This document shows positions 57,322-64,000 of a stretch of 64,000 nt of DNA, one piece after another (within the stretch, counting starts at the first letter, position 1; each line of letters opens with the position of its first letter). The position numbers and the translations under genes are program-made. Where the stretch lies: contig OY821775.1 in assembly GCA_963682175.1 (NCBI GenBank), positions 31,556,053 through 31,620,052 of the forward strand, given 5' to 3'. Source of the DNA: Triglochin maritima. Lineage: Eukaryota > Streptophyta > Magnoliopsida > Alismatales > Juncaginaceae. The notes under the pieces were generated by a model. That model made no database searches and was not told where the DNA came from. It was given only the letters and a program-made list of their open reading frames with translations.

Positions 57322-58085
57322 TTATGTAGTGGTTTAAATTTATGCCTAAAGAATGTTTATTATGTGCCTTCGATTAGCAAGAACATTATTTCTGTATCAT
57401 GTTTAGATATGGATAATTTTAATATAAATATTTCAAATTCTTGCTTGTCTATATCGAAGAATGGTGTTTTCTATGCAAATGCATTCATAAGGAATGGTCT
57501 CTATTTGCTTGAATTGAATGATAAACAAATCTTTAATATCAATAATAAAAGACTTAAAACCACTCACGAGAATGATACTCTCTTGTGGCACTATCGTCTT
57601 GGTCACATAAATGAAAAGCGCATCAAGAAATTGCAAGAAGCTAACCTTCTTGGTCTACTTGATTTTAAATCATTGGAGACGTGCCAACCATGTATAATGG
57701 GAAAAATGACCAAAAATCCTTTCAAGAAGAAAGGACCAAGTGCGAGTGGCTTGTTGGATTTGATACATTCCGATGTATGTGGTCCAATAAGTACTAGTGC
57801 ACGAGATGGTTTCAGGTACTTCATTACGTTCACGGATGATTATAGTCGTTATGGCTATGTTTATCTAATGAGAAACAAAAGTGAGTCCTTTGAGAAGTTC
57901 AAAGAATTCAAGAATGAAGTAGAGAACCAACTCGACCAGAAAATCAAGTCTCTATGAACGGATCGTGGAGGTGAGTACTTAAGTGCCGAATTTGACTCAT
58001 ACCTAAAGGAGTTTGGTATTGTACCTCAACTCACCCCTCCTGGTACACCTCAGTGGAATGGGGTATCCGAAAGGAGGAATAGACT
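57322..58085 (+). pseudogene. Element E integrase, zinc and core part
   Basis: Same frame as gag. LRLGH-type zinc region (LWHYRLGHINEKRIKKLQ, then CQPC, 57585-57700). The first catalytic Asp is in HSDVCGP (57772). A TGA at 57955 stands where Arg is expected before TDRGGEY, whose Asp (57961) is the second catalytic residue. The Glu in VSERRN (58069) is the third, so the DDE triad is complete. A short deletion near 58083 shifts the frame. Confidence 0.85.
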
Positions 58086-58964
58086 TTGCTCGACATGGTT
58101 CGGTCAATGATGAGTCATGCGGAATTACCTCTTTACTTTTGGAGTTATGCACTACAAACTGCGGCTTACACACTAAATAATGTTCCATCCAAATCCGTGG
58201 AGAAAACTCCTTATGAGCTATGGAGTGGTAAAACACCTAAGCTCAGTTTTCTAAAGATTTGGGGTTGTGAGGCTTACGTCAAGAAATTGATGTCGACCAA
58301 ACTTCAACCAAAAGCGGATAAGTGCTTCTTCATTGGTTATCCTCGTGAGACAAGAGGATACTACTTTTGGCATATCACCTCCAATCGAGTGATTGTAGAG
58401 AGGGATGCCACATTTATGGAAAAGGAATTTCTAGAAAGAGTAAAAAGTAGTGGGAGTAGGGTTGTGCTTGAGGAATCTCAAGATACTCTACAAGATCATG
58501 ACACGAATGATGACGTTCAAGATCATGAAGGCCCAACTGAGATTCCTTTGGTTAGTGGGAGCGTGAGCAAGAGATCATCACAAGAAATTGTGAGAGAATC
58601 TCAATCATCCCCACCAAGTGTACGTTCAAGAATTGAACGTGAACCAACTCCTCAAGAAATTGTAGAAGAAGTTCGAGAGACACAAGAAGAACCAAAAGAA
58701 CTAAGAAGGTCAACAAGGGAAATGAAGAAACCCGACTTGTATATGGGACTTCATGAAATCATGGTACTAGATACCAATGATCCCTTGACCTTCCAAGAAG
58801 CAATGGAAAGGGAAGACTCCAAACTATGGCTTAAGGCCATGGAATCCGAAATAGAATCCATGTATGATAATCAAGTTTGGAACTTGGTTGACCTTCCTCA
58901 AGGGAAAAAGCCATTCAAAATAAATGGGTTTTCAAGAGGAAGATGGACATGGATGGGGACTTAA
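58086..58964 (+). pseudogene. Element E integrase C-terminal part, linker and RT start
   Basis: Continues after the frameshift: LLDMVRSMMSHAELPLYFW, then KTPYELWSGKTPKLSFLKIW and CFFIGYPRETRGYYF of the integrase C-terminus. A charged linker follows (58430-58720), then the RT entry with REDSKLWLKAMESEIESMYD and NQVWNLVDLPQGKKP. A second frameshift at about 58920 separates it from the RT core; the two frames overlap at 58943-58964. Confidence 0.85.
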
Positions 58965-59644
58965 CAACCCACAAAGCGAGACTTGTAGCGAAGGGTTTCA
59001 CTCAAGTTCAAGGAATTGACTATGATGAAATGTTTTCACCGGTTGCCATGTTCAAGTCTATTCGGATAATGCTCGCTATTGCTGCATTTCATGATTATGA
59101 AATATGGAAAATGGATGTCAAAACGGCGTTCCTTAATGGGAACTTTGAGAAGGATGTGTACATGGTACAGCCTCAAGGTTTTGAAGATCAAAAGAATAGC
59201 AAAAAGGTATGCAAGCTTCAAAGATCCATTTATGGATTGAAGCAAGCATCAAGGAATTGGAACAAACGCTTTGACGAGGAAGTGAAAAAGCTTCACTTCA
59301 TTCAAAGTAAGGAAGAACCTTGTATATACAAGAAGGTTAGTGGGAGCCATGTAGTATTCCTAATCTTATATGTCGATGACATATTGCTTATGGGCAATCA
59401 TATTCCTTTGCTTGAGCAAACGAGAAGTTCATTGAAATCTGCATTTTCAATGAAAGATATGGGTGAGGCTCAATACATCTTGGGAATCAAGATATATCGA
59501 GATAGATCTCGTAGACTCATTGGCCTCAGTCAACGTACATACATTGACATGGTCTTGGAAAGGTTCAAGATGAACAACTCCAAAAAGGGCAGTGTGCCAA
59601 TGAGTATGGGTGTGCAACTCAAGAATTCTCAACGTGCGCAATAA
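58943..59644 (+). pseudogene. Element E reverse transcriptase core
   Basis: KARLVAKGFTQVQGIDYDE, then KMDVKTAFLNGNFEKDVYM, RSIYGLKQASRNWNKRF and the active site YVDD (59369-59380) all read as expected, then MKDMGEAQYILGIKIYRD. The catalytic residues are present. A TAA at 59642 cuts it from the RNase H domain, and upstream lesions prevent its translation as part of a Gag-Pol protein. Confidence 0.88.
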
Positions 59645-60364
59645 CGTAAGGACTTAGAGTACATGAAGGATGTCCCTTATGCTTCGGCAATTGGGTCGAT
59701 CATGTATGTGATGACTTGCACAAGACCCGATGTCTCGTATGCTCTAAGCGTGACAAGTTGTTACCAATCCAACGCAGGTCCTGAGCATTGGACTGCGGTC
59801 AAGAATATCCTGAAGTACCTTAACCAGACTAAGGATAAGATTCTTGTTTATGGAGGACAAAGGGAATTGATAGCCGAAGGGTACTCGAATGCGAGTTTCA
59901 TGAGTGATCCAGACGATAGAAGGCCGCAATCAGGATACGTCTTTCTTCTGAATGGTGGAGCTGTGAGTTGGCGTAGTTGGAAGCAAAGCACTACGACTGA
60001 CTCAACCACTACTTCCGAAGTAATGGCTGTCGCTGAAGCGAGCAAGGAAGGAGTGTGGATTAAGAAGTTCCTTGAAGAGCTTGGAGTAGTTCCCTCGAGC
60101 GAGGGACCAATAGAGCTATTTTGCGACAATAGTGCGTATATCACGCAAATCAAGGATCCCAAATCACACCACAAAGTGAAGTACATGGATCGCAAGTACT
60201 TCGTGACGCGTGACCTCATCGACGAAGGCAAAATAAATCTTTTATGGGTGGACACCAACAACAACACAACTGATCCATTCACAAAACCCTTATCCCAAGC
60301 CAAGGGCGAAATGCATTTCGAGTCCATGGGATTGAGGAACCATGTAGATTGGCTTGATGATTGA
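59645..60364 (+). pseudogene. Element E RNase H
   Basis: Same frame as the RT after one stop. PYASAIGSIMYVMTCTRPDV, LNGGAVSWRSWKQ, ELFCDNSAYI and NTTDPFTKPL are typical of copia RNase H. The first catalytic position reads GYSNASF where GYSDASF/GYTDS is usual, so Asp is Asn, a probable loss of activity. Ends with the pol stop at 60362, 85 bases before the 3' LTR. Confidence 0.85.
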
Positions 60365-60449
60365 TATGTAATGGGGTTTACCCTAGTTATTATTGTTTTA
60401 TACATTGAGTATGTATGTGAAAGAAAACTTTAATAATAAGTGGAAGATT

Positions 60450-62475
60450 GAAGGGAATGTGTTCTAAAAGTTTTACTTTTAAATGTCAATTATTATGAAT
60501 TGAATGAGAAATCATTTTGTTCCTTGTTTATGTTATTCGTCTTTTAGAAGTGTTAAGGAAGAGCCTCTTGGTCCTTAACCGTAGAGCTCTAAAAGATATT
60601 GGTTTACATAAAACAAAACATATTCGCAATCATGGTAATTAACATGGGACATTAATTACCGGGATAAGATTGTCGTGTTTGGTCATAGATCATTGTAGCT
60701 CTACAAGTGAGTGACAACACGGGTATGCAAAAGAGGAAAATATTACTTTTGTATACTGAATAGACCTAATAAGTAAAATATTATAGAAATGTGTTTCTGT
60801 GTCATTAATATTTTACTGTGTCTTTGGTCCTTTGATATGAGACTTATATCTGATCACCTACGGAATACTTAATTAGATCAGTGTCTTGAACTATCGATAA
60901 GTGTAGTGTAAAGGCATTGGTTGGTTAAGTACAACTTTTGTTGGAGAAGATAGTTAGTCAAAAGACTATCATTGCCCCTCTTAATTGAGTGGTGATATTA
61001 GTGGGCCCCTTGAAAAACCAAAGTTATAATGTGCACAATGTGATTTGAGTTAAGTCACATATTTATAACTAGCTTAAAGAGATCAAGAAATGAAAACTAA
61101 TACAAAGATGACACAATACTACTTTGTGTGTATTCTTAATATCATGAGGCAAGGGACGGACATAAGTGGTGCACTCCATCACTAAATGGATCGGGCTTTG
61201 GTTCGAGTGGAATTAAGACATCTAACTAATTGGGAGCTATAATGTGTAGCTAGATACCGCTTATAGCTTGTGATATTAAGCTCTTAATATCACTGCCAAC
61301 TTAGTTTAGATCCTCTAATAGGTCACACCGCAAAACTGGGAAACAAGAAATGGGGATTTTGAGTTCATAAGATGTGTCGGGTTTCATGTAGAAAACATGA
61401 CACATGGGGTGAACAAGCAAAATCAAAATTATGTTGTGATTAATAACATAATTAGAAACTAAATAAAATTCATATGTGATGTAAATATTATAGGGTGTAA
61501 TGATTGATCATTGTATAGGATAATATGTTACTTAAGTTGTGAATTTACTACTAATCCCGAAATGTCAAATTTTGTAGGGCTTAAACCGAAATTTGACAAA
61601 TCTGCAAAACAGTGCTCCAACGGTCGAGCGGTTAGCAGTAAACGGTCGACTGATCGGGCACGGTCGACCGGACATGTCTCGACCGATAACAGGGAATTTT
61701 CATCTGTTCGAACGGTTGACCGAAAGTAATCGGTCGGTCGACCGAACATCGAAATGGAATAATTCCTGTTACGAACGGTCGACCGAGTTATTGAACGGTC
61801 GACCAAACCTCCAAACGGTCGACCGGTCCAGACGGTTTTCAACAGAATTAATTTAAGAATTAATTAGATCATGCATGGAATTGGTCCATAATTGATTTAA
61901 TTCGTGGCTAATATTATTTATTATTAAATAATAGATGGTTAGATGGAATTTTGCATGAAATCATGGGCAAGGGGTTGCACATGAATAGGTAATTTGGAGA
62001 GTGCTTATAAATACAAGTTTATCTCATTACCTCCAAAATTAATTCATTATTACTTATGCAAAAATTCTCTCTCCATAAATCTCCACGAAAATCCCTTAAT
62101 TCTTGAGTTTAGTTTTAGTTCTTAAGAGATCATCTTCTCAAGGGAATTAAAGAGGGGTTAGTAATTGGATTCTAAACCCTATCGGAGATTGAGAGACTAG
62201 CTTCCCTCTCTCCGATCTTGTTTAGAGTTTGGTGAATACTCGGAGGCATCCGGCGCAGCGAGGAGCATCCCCAACGTCTCCGAATCTTCAAGAAGTTTTA
62301 GAGAACTTCTAGGTATGAATTTCGGAGCCCATATTTGTTTTAATAAAGTTTTGAAACTAGTTATTGAAACAAATTGATGCATGCATGAAATAAATCATAG
62401 AAAATTGTAAATTGATCCTTATTGTGCATAAAAATTTCGAAAATAAATATGTACAATTAAGCATAAAATCCTACA
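60450..62475 (+). repeat. Element E 3' LTR
   Basis: 2026 bases, preceded by a weak polypurine tract AAGTGGAAGAT. Matches the 5' LTR closely; its main difference is the 24-base loss in the palindrome cluster near 61803. Confidence 0.9.
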
Positions 62476-62480
62476 CTCCC

Positions 62481-64000
62481 TACCACCTATTTGTACTTAC
62501 GTGAAGGTCAAGTAGTATAAGGAATTAATTACATCTCATCAAATTACAGAAGTTGGAGTTAGTTCCAAGTATCCTGAAAATGTCTCGCTTCTCCTTCAAA
62601 TTTGGTGAGTTTGGATGCTTTATAGCTCATGCTCCGGATTATATCTTTGACTACAACAATGGTAGCTTGCGGTTGCTTCCTCTCGCCCTCAAAAATCCTA
62701 CAGTTCCGCTCATGCTAACATTCATATATCGCAGCACTTACCTCCCACTTTCTGACCACTTTGTCAAGTCGGCTTCCACTCACATGTGAAAGTCGCACGA
62801 CCTCACTCTCCCGACCGCTTGCTGCAGTTTGGTGGAGCTGCATGAGGTTGAGGAGACACCTCCACACCTACTTTGTGTATTGACAATTCCAGAAAAGATG
62901 CTCCATGTCTTCCTCTTGGTCTTCACATAGCACACAAGTTGGGTCTAGATTGACGCCTCGCTTTATCATTCACCGCTTTGTGAGCAGACACCCCTTCAAT
63001 GCTCGCCAAGCTGTGAGTGTGTGCTTTGGGACAGCAAATTTGTGCCATACCATCCCCGCCCAAGGGACTTTCCTGCGAGGTTGCCTCACCCAACTCCATA
63101 CTTCCTTCATCCCAAGTGTTGCACCTGTCCCATCTGGTCTAACCGGTCTATCCTCTCCTCCATGAATGCCCACTTGGCTTATCCTTGAGCAAACTTCTTC
63201 CATCCTGCTGGATCGTGGGGGAGGGAGGTACCATGACCCTTCTCTGATGAAGTACTCCACCTTTACGTCCCAAGGAACCCCAACTCGTGAAGCTGGTCAC
63301 CCCAGCTTGTGCATTGAAATGGTTCACCACACCAAGGAAATTGGAAAAACGGAATTGCTTCCCTATTTCCCACCTCATATTGGATGTCTCCTAGCAATAT
63401 CTCGGACTCACAGCAGACCTCGCCATGCCCATGATGAGGTAGGTGGTGGTCTTGCAAGGCATATGGTGCGGTTCCATAGGTATTTTCGCCGAACACACTT
63501 AGCCCAAAGGGAAGTGTTGTCCGCCACCACAAGCCAAAACTGCCAGAGAAGGCCCGCATCATTCCATTCCGTTAGCCTCCTTAATCCGAGGCCTCCATCG
63601 TCTTTTGGAGTACAAACGTCCTTCCAAGCCACCACCACCCACTTCTTCTCCCCTCCCCAAATAAAATGGAACATTATGCTATCCCATTCATGCAAGACGC
63701 TTCTTGGTAGAAGAAACGCTGAAGTCCAATAAATGCTGAATGAGGTGAAGACACTCCGTACTAGTTCCACTCACCCAGCCATAGAAAGAATCCTTTGTTG
63801 CGATGTTGAGAGGCGAGCCTTTAGCTTGTTTATGAGTGGTACACAATGGGATCTCCCCATTCTTCTAGCAAATAATGGAAGCCCAAGATACACCACCGGA
63901 GAAGCCTTTCGCTCCATCCCAAGGTGTGCCTCGATCCAAGCTCCATTCGTCCCATCTCCCCCCATGAAGACCTGACTTTTCGAGGCGTTAAATTTCAGAC
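62481..64000 (-). mobile_element. LINE (non-LTR retrotransposon) reverse transcriptase C-terminal region, broken
   Basis: Read on the minus strand from 64000: SKSQVFMGG, then VVYLGLPLFARRMGRS (63965-63771), the end of the plant LINE RT. Next are FIWGGEKKWVVVAWKDVC and GGLGLRRLTEWNDAGLLWQF (63770-63408). Then comes the zf-RVT-type region VPWAGMVWHKFAVPKHTLTA (63260-62970) and a Cys/His end, CVLCEDQEEDMEHLFWNC (about 62950-62890). Several frame changes show decay. The 5' part of the LINE, with the endonuclease and RT catalytic core, lies beyond the window. Its 3' end is at 52565-52690, split off by element E. Confidence 0.8.

Larger units (their letters stand above)
52691..62475 (+). mobile_element. 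Element E: complete Ty1/copia retrotransposon, mutated
   Basis: LTRs 52691-54741 and 60450-62475 (TGAAGGGAATGTG...ATCCTACA), exact primer site, 1.5-kb leader, and Gag, protease, integrase, RT and RNase H in copia order. The target duplication is CTCCG/CTCCC, one mismatch. The LTRs look highly similar except for a 24-base loss in the 3' copy. Two-kb LTRs and a long leader recall the Angela/BARE-1 type, but I could not test the lineage. Five coding lesions make it non-autonomous now. Confidence 0.9.

Noticed and set aside
62905..63732. Plus-strand frames over the LINE
   Set aside because: Shadows of the minus-strand LINE RT, which has clear motifs.

Overview
The window is plant nuclear DNA made almost entirely of nested, mostly broken transposable elements. 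I see no host protein gene, rRNA gene or tRNA gene. The families are plant-typical: Ty1/copia elements with Sirevirus features, a second Ty1/copia family with 2-kb LTRs, an Athila-like Ty3/gypsy family primed from a TGGCGCC site, a CACTA (TNP2) DNA transposon, a LINE, and an LTR element with no coding capacity. This points to a flowering plant with a repeat-rich genome, probably heterochromatin. The species cannot be told from the sequence.

Layout, left to right. 1-4755: Sirevirus-like copia element A, cut by the window start, with a decayed gag-pol. 4756-6798 (minus): remains of a CACTA transposase. 6799-7689: AT-rich, nothing recognised. 7690-8347: an old gypsy LTR fragment. 8348-11514: Sirevirus B (LTR, primer site, gag), cut by the next element. 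11515-19097 (minus): element C, 2.8-kb LTRs (left one truncated) around a 2.8-kb internal region without genes. 19098-22557: a pyrimidine-rich tract split by a lone copia LTR (D, 19952-22144). 22558-25404 and 46669-48200: two halves of an Athila-like element H (gag; then protease and reverse transcriptase).

Element K (25405-46668, target duplication aacaa) sits inside H. K itself holds a lone LTR (30389-31363), a gag-only Sirevirus J (31608-36979, target duplication cttgt) and a close relative L (38416-45497, target duplication ctaag). 48201-48940 is a scrap of copia RNase H plus LTR. 48941-52564 is a second gag-only Sirevirus F. A minus-strand LINE (52565-52690 and 62481-64000) lies in the 3' LTR of F, and a complete but mutated copia element E (52691-62475) lies in the LINE.

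The most interesting objects are K and L. They carry the LTRs, primer site, leader and polypurine tract of the Athila-like family but no integrase, RNase H or complete reverse transcriptase. K encodes Gag, zinc knuckle and protease, then a C-terminal domain in place of pol. L encodes a disordered N-terminus, a zinc knuckle and the same C-terminal domain. A 32-residue block of that domain in L matches the start of the Athila-type reverse transcriptase without gaps, so the domain looks like a kept fragment of polymerase. L has nearly identical LTRs and a perfect target duplication, so it moved recently, presumably using enzymes supplied in trans. J and F show the same theme independently: Sirevirus derivatives that keep gag only, in which the zinc knuckle is replaced by a long Arg/Lys/Glu stretch. 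A third theme is palindromes: clusters of CGGTCGACCG in the LTRs of distinct copia families, and a twin 18-bp palindrome in the LTRs and leader of the Athila-like family.
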